In this document: positions 32,818 to 44,049 of the stretch, piece after piece
Position numbering within the stretch: position 1 is the stretch's first letter
Layout of the letters: the number at the start of each line of letters is the position of its first letter
Source: Solen grandis
Lineage: Eukaryota; Mollusca; Bivalvia; Adapedonta; Solenidae
NCBI GenBank assembly: GCA_021229015.1
Contig: CM037785.1
Coordinates: 40,792,766-40,856,765, forward strand
Length of the DNA: 64,000 bases
Direction of reading: 5' to 3'
Made by a program: the position numbers and the translations under genes
The notes under the pieces: generated by a model
Seen by the model: the letters and a program-made list of their open reading frames with translations, nothing else
The model's database searches: none
What the model was told of the DNA's origin: nothing

Positions 32818-33063
32818 AGGGGGACCTCCGTGGCTGACTTTAACACTCACTCAGCCCCTCATCGCGTGGGTTCGAATCCCGGCATGGTCATTCGGATTTT
32901 CATGTGAGAAAGCCTTCAAGCTGGCTTGCGGTATGTCGGTGGTTCTACCCGGATGCCTCCGTGCATTCGGGGTCTTCCTCCACCTGTAATTAGCTTGACG
33001 TCGCTATATGACTGAAATACTGCCGAAGCGACGGTAAACTCAAATAGTCAAGTCAAGTCAAGT
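32818..33063 (+). mobile_element. tRNA-derived SINE, second family
   Basis: The head is GGACCTCCGTGGCTGAC with box B GTGGGTTCGAATCCCGGC, followed by a conserved body (GGATGCCTCCGTGCATTCGG, CTTCCTCCACCTGTAATTAG). The end has short CAAGT repeats (AGTCAAGTCAAGTCAAGTCG). It differs from the (AAAC)n-tailed family. A fragment of the same body lies at 2095-2157. Confidence 0.8.
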
Positions 33064-33668
33064 CGATATTTACAACATTTTGGTGTTCAACGGTTTATTA
33101 TGGTTTAAGCCGGTTGTTAGGGTTGTGCATCAACTTATTTCATGCAAAACAATGAAGTACTAAGTTCTATTAGTTGAATATATTTCATATCGTCACCGCA
33201 CGTGCAGTGAGTGATATATTTCATGTCACCACTGTCACCGGTCTTCTGTGGTGAAAGAAAATTGTCTATATTTCCCAAATGTTAAGAGACATAACAATAT
33301 ACTTATGTATGATCACTTACTTTTGATTGAAATAAGATCGTTGACTTTGTATCGATTATTTTGTCGAAATGGCTTAAAATGTTATCGTACTCCATTATCA
33401 GTGAGAAGCAAAAATTGCATTTAACGTTGCTACACCTCACTCGAAAGGTGAGGAAAGTTAACTATATAAATTTACAGTGTAAAATTAAACGCAAACACCA
33501 CAACTACTGGTGGTTACAGGTGAACAGTGATACTCTATATACACATTGTAATGTAACGGCTCCAAATCAGGCAAAACAAATCAATGAAAATAACTAATTG
33601 TTTAAGTGCCTTTAGGTTATGCACTTTTTTTTTTACAATATTTCATACCAAACTATTTCGCACAATTC

Positions 33669-33675
<7 letters not shown>

Positions 33676-33734
<59 letters not shown>

Positions 33735-33764
33735 AGAGAGAGAGAGAGAGGGGGGGGGGGGGGT
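33676..33764. repeat. Compound microsatellite (TA)n-(GA)n-G13
   Basis: About 28 TA units, then about eight GA units, then a run of G. A plus-strand frame through it is meaningless. Confidence 0.95.
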
Positions 33765-34146
33765 AAATAATAAGTACTGCTTTGTTTTAATAGGCATTTA
33801 TTCGTAAATTCGTAAATGTGAGAAACAAATAAATCTTTGGATTTTAAAAGGCCAATGTTAAATGCTTCAGAAATACATTAATTCTGGTTTAAATAAGTTA
33901 ACGTGTTATAAGCAGTGTACTAATATAACGAACTATGGTAAAATAAATAAGACAAGTACGTTTACATTATTAATGAGATATTAAAACAATTATTCACCTC
34001 AGCCCCGCTATTTGTATTTTCTGTGAAACGAACAAGGCGGTGGCAAAGAGTAAAAGTGATAATTTGATATTCGTTCATTTTATTCTTTTAAATATAGTTT
34101 GCATATCAAATAAATATATTTGAAACTATATCATCTTTGTGACAGG

Positions 34147-34232
34147 TTACGGAAAAGCAACAGTAGCTTCGTAAAGAACTAGCGCTGCAAACATAACGGA
34201 AAGCCATACATGCAAGTTGGACTTATCCTTTG
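34147..34232 (-). CDS. Possible terminal exon with C-terminal hydrophobic tail (weak)
   Basis: On the minus strand an acceptor-like TTTAATTTTACAG precedes an open frame reading KDKSNLHVWLSVMFAALVLY then EATVAFP and a TAA stop at 34147-34149. A short polar stretch followed by about 15 hydrophobic residues at a C-terminus is what a GPI-attachment signal or tail anchor looks like. No partner exon was found upstream, so this may be chance. Family unknown. Confidence 0.2.
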
Positions 34233-34859
34233 CTGTAAAATTAAAGTTATATTTAAGGACAAGGAAAGCGCGTTGAAAGCCATGGCCTTTTTTTCATAGA
34301 CGCCCCCATTTAAAGCTTCTTAAAATTAATGCAGTTTTTCCTAAAATTGCTATTAACACAATGGTATTTCTTTCCCAAATAATCAAGAAAATTGGTGATC
34401 TAAATTATCAAAATATGGTATCAAGGCCTATTACACATTATCAGAAAAAAAGCTTGAGTAACCATATATATTTGAAGGCAAGACATATGCACTGTTTTGT
34501 GGAAAGTAACATCCGCGTCCGGTCCATTACCGGTCCCTAATGGTTTGATATTAGGTTTGATATGCCGTAGTCATAGAAACCGACTGCTCAGAGAGACAAA
34601 AGGGAAGCGATCATCTTTTGCTGTATATAGAAATTTACATTGCACGGAGATGCACGTCTATAGACTTGTGCTATCTATGAATTCCTGTACATATATTTAC
34701 ATATTTTAGTCATTGTGTGGTAAAATAAGACAATTGAAAGCTATCAAAATAACTATGTAATATTTCCTTCTATAGTGGAATAAAGATATGAGTCGGTATT
34801 CAAGTTGCAAAAAACTATTTTTCACCCGAATGAATGAATCATTATAATGTCATTCATTT

Positions 34860-35138
34860 GTATCAGCCTTCACACATATCTCTGCTACAATGAGTTGAAA
34901 AAGCGTTTCATAATTTCATTTATTATTTTTTATATTCACCATCTTGTTGGGTATTTTTATGATAAAAAAGAAATATGTTAGTCCAAATAACACAAATAAT
35001 TGCTTAAATCAGAACATTTCTAAACGACAGCAAACCGAAAACCTAAATTAAAAGAGTAGTAAAATGTCCCCAAGCATTATACTCGACACAGTTCAGGATT
35101 ATGACGGCTTAATTGTTCCTGAACTTATTGTATTGAAA

Positions 35139-35183
<45 letters not shown>

Positions 35184-35330
35184 TTGAGAAAACAGGTTTG
35201 GTCGGTGCTTCAAACGCCATGTCTGTTGACAGCCATTTTTTTTTTATCAATTTTAGGTATCACATGGTACACACCATGTTCACGTGGTACCCAGTGTGGC
35301 AGTGAATCCACTGCGATGGAGTTTACATTG
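34860..35330. repeat. Segment sharing text with 61.1 kb, plus (AC)n
   Basis: CACACATATCTCT..TACAATGAG at 34872 and AATCCACTGCGATGGAGTTT at about 35306 match text at 61092-61125 and about 61235-61254, in the same order. An (AC)n microsatellite lies at 35142-35179 in this copy. The shared segment may be a dispersed repeat or the flank of a duplicated locus. Confidence 0.5.
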
Positions 35331-35399
35331 GTGTATCTTGAACAGATCAAGTAGATGACATAAGTTCGCATCAAAAGATCGAATCGGTACAAATGCAAT

Positions 35400-36059
35400 A
35401 TTTGGAGATCCGAAGAGATATATATACAATCTTCGGATAATCGCGATGTTCGGAATAGAGGGGTTTAAATAATTGCGTATTTGTGTTGGGACTGGTTTTT
35501 CCTTAGAAATCAATATTTTACTATAATTGTATAATTTTATGGTAATGAATCTATAAAGCATTTATATTCAAACAATAGATATCTTTAAAAAAGATATTCG
35601 GCGTAAGAAAAAAAAAGGACAGTAAAGGTGTTACAATATAATATATTTAATATAATAATGCTGGCAAGTTTTAAATGGTCTGTGGTCATAAAAATAATGC
35701 TATAAAACGTATGTGTCGCTAAATTAATGAGATGTAATATACTAGGAAGATAAAAATGTAATATAAGCGAAACATAAAAAAGTTCATTCCGTGGGATTCG
35801 ATTTTGGGGCCCCTAGTTCAGCAGACGAGCACCTTGAGCTTGTCATTTTGGCGAGTGTGGTTTAAAAAGGTGATTATATTGTGTTATTGATGTTTGTATT
35901 ATAAAATGATGATTATGTTTTAAAAACAGGAGTTTATAATGTGTCATTGATATATTTAATATAAATGGATGATTACATACATGATGAAGTGCAATTGTAA
36001 TAATGGATATTATGTTGCTGTTTGTTGTTTGTTATGTAATATAGTGAATTGTTATTACT

Positions 36060-36118
<59 letters not shown>

Positions 36119-36840
36119 TCATAAATTTACTTGAGAATACGTTACTTAGATTATTAATTGATGGATATTTGTTGATTACGTAATTTCCAAATTGTATAGT
36201 TTTTTCCCTTTTAAATTAAAGGGGAATTGTGTTTATATAAAGGTTTGATAGTGGAGAATATGCTTTTATATAAACTTAGCACCTCACTCCCCCATACATG
36301 TATATAGCCTGTATGCTAATGCACACAATGAATTGTGTGTTGAAGACGGGGTGGGAGGGGCTATGTTGATTATCCCGAGTGGGCTGTGCTCAAACAGGAT
36401 TATGGATGTACAAGTTGAAAGTTAGTATATATATATATATTATTCTTTGTGTCAGTCTTAACCAATACATTAGCAAGCATGGTTTGAAAAATTCTTATGT
36501 ACATTTATTGTAAAATATGTATTTATTAAAACTTGTGGTTCTCCTGGCATTTAGTCACATAATTATATATGTATATGGAAGACTTATATATTTCCACTGG
36601 GTTAAGAAAAATTAAAGGGAAGAAATTCAAGAAAATATTAATATTTAATAATTTTCACCTTGCAGACAAAACTAAATAAACAAAACTAAATCATATACCA
36701 TAAAAAATTAAAACAATTACTCCAGAACCAATTAAGCCAAAAGGTTATAATATAAAAAGCTAAAATCGTTTTTAGACGGCAATTTGTTAGACTTGCGGCC
36801 AGCGGCCAGCGGCCGCTAGTCTTATGCTGAAATTCGAAAT
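35400..36840. other. Intergenic with microsatellites, no gene recognised
   Basis: Contains a (TC)n-(TA)n compound tract at 36063-36117 and a (TA)n at about 36427-36440. Otherwise AT-rich. Frames 35280-35561 and 36686-36874 show no family text. Confidence 0.5.
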
Positions 36841-36852
36841 CGGGCCTTTCTG

Positions 36853-37215
36853 ATTTGCATATTTTCCACAACATTTTTAACTGTAGTACTCCGCGCTTTG
36901 TACGGATCCATACAACGCAAGCTGAGCTAACGAAAGCGAGTGGAGTGTGTTACACAGATGTGTTGCAACGACATTTAAATGATATTTAGAAACTCTTTTA
37001 ATGTGTAAAGTTTGTGACTCCACTCTTCTTTTACAAATTCTTCAAGCTGATACAACCATTTTCAGCGTGAACAAAATACCTGCGTCGTTTACAAAACAGA
37101 GATTTAACTCAACTGGAGTACATGTAGATCCACTCATGCAATTATGAAAAAATAGTGCTTCGCATAAGTACGTAATTAACCCAAAGTAGTTCAGCAGCGT
37201 TTCGCACGATAATAA
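36853..37215. repeat. Local segmental duplication, intact copy
   Basis: TTTGCATATTTTCCA..ACATTTTTAACTGTA, CCGCGCTT, GCGTGAACAA and AATTAACC.AAAGTAGTTCA occur here in order over about 360 bp. The same order appears at 38748-38985 plus 43925-44035, where a LINE splits it. No coding potential is evident. Confidence 0.65.
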
Positions 37216-38121
37216 TATATTACGTTGCACTTCTGTCTTCTCATAAACTCAATAGCCACGCGGCCATAATTTAGTGGAATGGAAGATCACGTGACCCAAT
37301 GTTTTGAAATGGGCCTAAAACACGCAATGAAAATATTACCGAGCAATGGAAATTTTATTTTCAGAATAGCAGTAAAGTCTATTGTGCCTCGATAAAACAC
37401 GCAAAGGAAGTTTGCTAGACACAATGAGTTGAAATTTGTTATATTATTCTTGCATGGATTAAAATAAGAAAACAATACTTATGCTCTGGTATACGCTATT
37501 TAATATGTTTCCTCAAAATAAAGCAGACACACGTACGATGTTTACACTGCTGGCTCCACTCTCCAGGCCAGGTATAAAAGAATGTATCTAGATAAACAGG
37601 CATCATATCACAAAATAATAATAATCAATATAATGTTTTAAATTTAATGAATATTATTAATTTGTGTATCTATATCATCAAGATTTTTCATATACCGCGC
37701 AATGTAAATAACCGCGAAATGGAAATTCCATTGCACCTTAAAAATACCACGCAGATGACAGTTATTTGTTCATATGCAAACTCGTACCGACGACAAGTTA
37801 TCAAGACATGTTATTTATATGTATTAGATACTCCAAATTAAAACTGCTCAATTCATTATAAATTTGTCATGCACCATACTATACATAGCGGATCCATTTT
37901 AAGGTGATACCGGTATACTCTTACAGCATTGACTGGCGCGTGTATGCCACACTTCCAGTAAATTAATCAAAGAAGCGCATGCTGACGCAATAGAAGTATG
38001 AAGAAGGAACTTTAAGATTAAGTTTAGGCTTCTGTCCAAATCACCATCATCAGCATGTAATTATTTAATATTATAAAAAAATGATTCATATATTTATAAT
38101 CAATAAAATTTAGAACTGTTA

Positions 38122-38287
38122 AATGTGTGTGTGTGTGTGTGTGTGTGGTATTGACACGTGCCATTAAGGGTCTTCTTCACACCTTATCAACTGGGAAGGG
38201 CCGTGGGACGTTAAACCCAACAAACAAACAACTAGGAAGGGTGTGCTCGAGTCAATATTCTAGATTACGTTAGTAAGTCGTTGTTTC

Positions 38288-38323
<36 letters not shown>
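38122..38323. repeat. (TG)n, SINE 3' fragment and (ATC)n
   Basis: (TG)n at 38124-38147 is followed by a SINE 3' end (GGGACGTTAAACCCAACAAA then CAAACAAC, to 38231). An (ATC)n tract lies at about 38294-38323. Confidence 0.75.
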
Positions 38324-38324
<1 letters not shown>

Positions 38325-38747
38325 AGGCATGGGATTGATTTTAGACTTCATAAATATAAAGGGTCAGAGTATCAAGGTTTATCATTTTTACTATTTAATA
38401 TATAGGGCATTTGAAATCAATTTTATAGTCGAGCGTTCTGTTCTCTGACAGCTCTTGTTCAATATTTAGTTTAGATGTATGTTTTTAATTTTGATTATCG
38501 TGTTCTAATGTTTAATTAAAAAAAAATGAAAAAAATCTTTACTTGTTTCTTATTTGACAACAGAGAAACTGATACTGACCACATGTATACCCCCCTTTAT
38601 AAACAGATTAGAATCCAGTATATAACCTATTTGGATTACAATCTAGCGCGCTTGCTGCTCACCACGACCAACCCGCCGACAGTCTATCAATGCCTTCGGC
38701 GCTTTGACTAGTAGCTAGAAACGCTTACCAGGCATCGCTGACCTTGC

Positions 38748-38985
38748 TATTTTGCATATTTTCCATGACATTTTTAACTGTACCTCTCCGCGCTTAGTGA
38801 GGATCTACGCAATGCGATTCTGCACTTACGAATACGAATGGAATATGTTACGCAGACCTTTTATTCATATCCGTAACCGCTATTCATATGCTGTTGTTTG
38901 TAAACGTGTTATTTTGCTCTGTAAACACCCATTTATTAGCGTGAACAATATATCCGTGACACTTATAAACCAGAACAGAAACCCA
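38748..38985. repeat. Segmental duplication, second copy, left part
   Basis: It matches 36853 onward up to GCGTGAACAATATATCCGTG, then meets the 3' end of the minus-strand LINE. The continuation of this copy is found at 43925-44035. Confidence 0.6.
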
Positions 38986-39442
38986 TTTTACAGAACAGAA
39001 CAGAACAGATTTTATTACACGTAAACTTTACAGTTTTTTGTGTTATATACACATAATTAATAAAGATATACATCACAATTATACAAAGTAGTGAACGGCA
39101 TTTAAATACATTTGAACACAATATATAATATGACATATTTTCATTTATCATATAAAGGATGGACTGAATTAGTACTATTGCAATTCAACAATAGTAATAT
39201 GACCACTGAACAAGTTCATAAAGATATGATTGTTGGAACAGTTACGTCTCAATGTTTAAAATACAACCATGAAAAAGTATATGACTGTAAAACATGACCT
39301 TTAAACCTATGATTTACTACGTATAAACTTAAATACATATATGAATGTATAACATGTACTATGTATTTGTTAATAAGGTATATCTAAGCTTAAATGATTC
39401 TGAAATGTATTTGCTTAACATAATTCCGATTTGTTTTGTGTA

Positions 39443-42400
39443 TTAAGAAGCTGTATAAGTTTGAACCATATTAGGTCTTATTCTGTAATAACGTTTGATA
39501 CATTTTTGTCTTATTTGGGCATATGATTTACAAATAAACATGAAATGAAATTCATCCTCTATTTCATTTGAATCGCACATTTGACAATAACGTAAGTGCC
39601 GCTCCAATCCATCATATCTTCCAGTATGTATTCTTAAGTTATGAGAACATAAACGTAACTTTGTTATCGCAATTCTTAGATTTCTTGACTCAATATTATC
39701 TAAGTATGGTTCAAATTCGAATGAAGTTTTAAGGGCTCTATATACTGTTAAAACACCATTTTCACGGACATTTCCTTGCCATATTTGTAAATATTCGTCT
39801 ATAAGACGTTGTTTAAAACTACAAATAAAATGATTCACGTTCATATCATGTACATCGTTATACCAAATATAATAAAACCCATATCGTGTCAGAAGGTTTC
39901 TGACCTCACCAAACCAATTCATGTTACCATTTTCAATTTGTAACATAGCATCTTTTAAGACTGATTGAATAATTATATTATCGCTTTCCCTCAGTTTAAA
40001 CCAGTATTTTAAAATTCGTACGTATCTATTTATGTATAACGGGTATCTACCCAATTCGCTATATACTGCACAGTTAGAGGTTGTTTGTCTAACACCAAGT
40101 ATAGTTTTGCAAAATTTCAAATGTATCATCTCCAACTGTTTAGATTTAGAAAATCCCAAATTTCACAACCATACGAGATAATAGATGAAACAAAAGCATC
40201 GAATAACTGCAAGGCTACTCTTGGTTTACATTCATACTTTTTTAAATTTGACAACAGGGTATTTAATGCTTTCAAACCTTTACCATACAATGTTTGGGTA
40301 TTAAGGTTAAAATTGCCAGTGTAATTCAGCGTGACGCCTAAATAATTAAAATCATTTACAACTTCCACATTTTCATTTGCATATATCCATTTCTCATTAT
40401 TTTTTGTGCCACCCCTTTTGCGAAAAACTACAATTTTTGTTTTCATTATGTTTACTTCTAAGCCCCAGGTATTACAGTAGTTGTATAAACGATCTAGTGA
40501 GTGTTGTAAGTCTTCAGGGGTTTCCCCAATAATAACCATGTCGTCTGCAAATAACAATAAAATCAGACATATATCATGTAAAGCAATACCACAATCATTT
40601 CTATTTTGTAAAAACAGTTCTAAGTCTTCTACGAATAAAGAAAATAGTATCGGGATATTATCTCCCCTTGTCTCAAGCCTACTGCAATATTGAAGTAATC
40701 TGAGTAGCTGTTACAATGTCTAACACAAGACTTAACTGATTGATACATACTACGTATTATTCGTAACATTTTACCATCTAAATTTGATTTAAACAACTTT
40801 AACCATAGCGCATTGAGATATATGGAATCAAAACATCGTTTCATGTCAATAAAACAGCAATACAAACGTTTGTTTAAGTTAGCATAATTTTTGATAATTG
40901 AGTGAAGAATAAAAACAGCATCGATTGTAGACTTTCCTCTTCTAAAACCGAACTGAGCGTCAGAAATAACATTATTTTCTTCACACCATTTTGTTATTCG
41001 CTGATTAAGTACACATGTAAAAAGTTTTCCAAAATTACTTAACAATGTAATACCTCTATAATTGTTCACATTTAGTTTGTCACCTTTCTTGTGTAGTGGG
41101 ATGATTATACCCTTAGTCCAAGCATCTGGAAAAGTTCCGGTGTTTAAAATCATATTGAAAATTTCTGTAATGTATCCGGCTAAAATATCACAAGCTTCAA
41201 TAAAATATTCATTTAATAAGTTATCTCCTCCTGGTGCTCTATTTTTCTTGAGTAGAGAAATAGCTTTACACACTTCCTCGTATGTTATAGGGTTATCTAG
41301 ATCTCCATAAATATTACTAAAATCATTGAAATCGAAGTCGGTATTAAAATTTTCAGCTTCTTCATTAATATCATAATTAATATCTGCAAACATCTGTTCA
41401 AAGTGATTTTTAAATTCATCAATAGGTACATTTTCTTGTTTATTTACATTTTGTGAACGAAAATATCTCCAAAAATCTTTAGGTCTATTGCGCTTTAGAT
41501 CCTCAAACTCCTTACAGCGTTTAATTGTAAAAGCTCTACGCTTTTTTGAAACAGTACTTTTATACAGTTTTTTTTTCAATCTACACAGCTCAGCTCTGTC
41601 TAAATCACTATGCGAGTTATTATAAACATACAACGCATTTTTATATAAGATCTTAGCATTTCTACAGTCTTGGTCGAACCATTTAGATGAATCATTTATA
41701 ACACTTTTTTCGAAGCTTGGAAATTTTACGACATGTTTTACAAATAATGGGTCTGAAACCTCACGTACAATATCTGTAAAGGCATTTACCAAATGGTTTA
41801 CATTTCTGTCAATTTGTCCATCTCTATTTTGTACTAATTTGTTAAAATCAGTAACCCTGGTAATCAATCCATTTCTAAATGCCTCTTTTTCATCGTCATT
41901 CCATTTTACAAACTCACTTAAATAAGGTTCTTCCTTAAATATATAAGTGTTACAAACAATATCAAATGATAATGGGGCATGATCACTGAAATCATTAAAC
42001 TGACAAACTGTGAAATTTTGAACTAATTTGAAGTTATGCTCATTTAATATCAAATAGTCGATAACACTTGAACCATTGTTATTAAAACAAGTGTATTTGC
42101 CTACACCAAAGTCCGAACCAAGACGTCCATTTGCAATTCTTAGCGTAGTTGCTTTACAAAGGTCTAACAGCTTATTACCACGCGAGTTACTGCCCCTATC
42201 CATAGAGTATCTAGGCAATGAATTATCACATACATAGTATTCTTCGTCAATACCTGGAATATAAGAATCACATATAATGCTATCACTTTTACATGCACAC
42301 CTGGAATTAAAATCGCCAGCAATCATGACAGTACCCAATGAGTTATAATGGTAAATATCGTTTTCAAGACATTCAAAAAGGTCAGTGTCTATCAAATTAG

Positions 42401-42782
42401 CAATAGGCGATGAGTCACCCCACATATACACTGCTGCAAAATATATATCACTATCGTTAATAAAGAAATGCTTATCCAATTTTAACCAAATAATTGTATC
42501 ATGTGTATTCTTTACAACGGAAATACCATCTTTAATACCATTTCGAATATAAATGACAATACCACCACTATTGCGTTTGGCCAGTCTATGTCTATATTTT
42601 CTATAATAGTTATAACAATGAAAACCTGAAAGATCAATTTTACTAGATTTACCAGTCCAAGATTCACTTAAAACAATAACATCATGTTGAACTAAAAAAG
42701 AAATGAAGTTTGCATCCTCCCTCTTAGCGGCACTCAGCCCATTACAGTTCCAAACTAAACATTTAAGCCCATCCGGTCCGTC
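39443..42782 (-). pseudogene. LINE ORF2: endonuclease-reverse transcriptase, two single-base frameshifts
   Basis: The frame opens directly after the ORF1 TAG with LKCLVWNCNGLSAAK, the N-terminal AP endonuclease motif. Then come VIVLSESWTG, VMIAGDFNSR and FSDHAPLSF (EN catalytic positions). RT follows: NNYRGITLLSNFGKL, DAQFGFRRGKST, CCFIDMKRCFDSI (motif A), VGLRQGEI (motif B) and LFADDMVIIGE (motif C). The C-terminus has RYCQMCDSNEIEDEFHFMFI, a Cys/His motif. A missing base at about 40655 (TCCCG where TCCCCG is needed) and another at about 40150 in a GGG run shift the frame. No in-frame ATG lies near the ORF2 start. Its product would nick DNA and copy the element RNA at the target. Confidence 0.88.
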
Positions 42783-43790
42783 CTATGCGTCTTTAACCGG
42801 CTTACCGTTGACATACAATGTATCGTAAGACACCCACGCTTTTCTACCGGCTTGTCTCTCTTCCTTGACTCTCCTAAAAAGCCGTTTCCTCTTTGCCGCA
42901 ACTTCCGGTGGGAACTGCTCCGTCACATAGTAACGCGAACCCTTCAAGTTCCTACTGCTACCGCGGACCTGCTCCCTTTCGCTGAAAAAGGAGAATTTAC
43001 ACACGATGCTCCGGTGTCGCTGATCACTTCCACTTCCGGTGGTTCCCCTTCCGGTTAGATTATTACGATTCTGGCCCATCCTATGTACCCGTTCGAACCT
43101 CATGCTGTCTACCGCTTGCTGTGATAATTTCAACTTATTCACCATGAAGTCCCTCACTATCTTTTCAGATCTCGTCGGGGTTTCATCTGCTTCTTCTGGA
43201 ATATTCCCAAAAATGAGATTATTCCTCATGCTCTGCGACTGGACATAGTTCATATCCTCCTTCAACTTATCCTTGTCACGCTCCAGATCTACAATCCTCC
43301 TTCTAGCCCCCTCTAACTCAACATTCACAGAGTCCACTTTATGTTCCACTCTATCCATTTTAGCACTGTTTTCTTTTGTAAAGTTATCGATATGTAACCA
43401 TAGCTTCTTTAGTTCTTTATCAAAATTATCCACTTTTTTGTCAAGCCCATCCAGAGTTTTAAGTCTAGTATCCATATCATTGAGTTTTAGGTCCATTTTC
43501 CCTAATAAGGCTATGATGTCCGAATTTGTTGGCCCAACATTATTATTTTCCGACCGGTCCTCCATATTTTCACGTGCCTGTGAGATGTAAGTATCGCTCA
43601 ATGGTTCAAATAAACTTTGGATTGACACGCTAATCCCCTCGTCATACAAAACAGAATTCGCTTCACTCAATACCTGACTAATTGGTCCTGGCCCCTCGGG
43701 CGAGTTTTGTATATTTATCCGTTTATTTTCACTATAATCGTCATCAGTTTCACTCCTTTTCTTCTTTTTTCTACTCTTTTTAACATTCAT
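42783..43790 (-). CDS. LINE ORF1, RNA-binding coiled-coil/RRM protein, intact
   Basis: A 335-residue frame from ATG 43790 to TAG 42783. It has a basic N-terminus (MNVKKSRKKKKRSE) and a long heptad-rich coiled coil at roughly residues 95-190 (LGKMDLKLNDMDTRLKTLDG and onward). An RRM-like block with RNNLIFGNIPEEADETPTRS and MRFERVHRMG follows, then a C-terminal domain ending WVSYDTLYVNGKPVKDA. This is the standard LINE ORF1 layout, a trimeric RNA chaperone that coats the element transcript. The frame is undamaged. The stop is TAG followed by GACGGA, and the same frame continues as ORF2. Confidence 0.9.
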   Translation of the reverse strand: MNVKKSRKKKKRSETDDDYSENKRINIQNSPEGPGPISQVLSEANSVLYDEGISVSIQSLFEPLSDTYISQARENMEDRSENNNVGPTNSDIIALLGKMDLKLNDMDTRLKTLDGLDKKVDNFDKELKKLWLHIDNFTKENSAKMDRVEHKVDSVNVELEGARRRIVDLERDKDKLKEDMNYVQSQSMRNNLIFGNIPEEADETPTRSEKIVRDFMVNKLKLSQQAVDSMRFERVHRMGQNRNNLTGRGTTGSGSDQRHRSIVCKFSFFSEREQVRGSSRNLKGSRYYVTEQFPPEVAAKRKRLFRRVKEERQAGRKAWVSYDTLYVNGKPVKDA

Positions 43791-43924
43791 TTTAAATCCA
43801 TTTTAGGTCACTTTAAAGCTTATAAAAAACACTTTCCGCTATGTATCTTTGATGAACATTAAGCAACTTTTTGCGTTAAAATCCTAACTTTTTACCCGAG
43901 ACCACCAAAACACGTCTGCTCACT

Positions 43925-44035
43925 ACAAAGTATAAAGATGGGGTCACATACTTGAAGATCTACTCCTGTAAAAAGAAAAAAAAATAGCACTTCGAATATC
44001 TGTAATTAACCTAAAGTAGTTCACGCGTAATTTTG
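43925..44035. repeat. Segmental duplication, second copy, right part
   Basis: Text with TAGCACTTCG, AATTAACCTAAAGTAGTTCA and GCGTAATTTTGCA matches the last part of 37042-37215. It is the distal half of the copy interrupted by the LINE. Confidence 0.6.
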
Positions 44036-44049
44036 CATGAAAGCGAGTT

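Larger units (their letters stand above)
38985..43925 (-). mobile_element. Nearly full-length APE-type LINE
   Basis: Read on the minus strand: a 5' UTR from about 43925, ORF1 (43790-42783), ORF2 (42782-39443, same frame after one TAG), a 3' UTR of about 430 bp, and a 3' terminus made of tandem CTGTT repeats (about 38983-39010). The two flanks are the two halves of a duplicated segment that is uninterrupted at 36853-37215, which fixes the insertion limits to within a few tens of bases. Only two single-base frameshifts damage ORF2, so the insertion is young or the shifts are assembly errors. The clade was not determined. Confidence 0.85.

Noticed and set aside
33990..34080. P450 exon 1 with signal anchor
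   Set aside because: The frame with a good donor (CTGAG|GTGAAT) has no ATG and a stop three codons upstream. The ATG frame is not hydrophobic.
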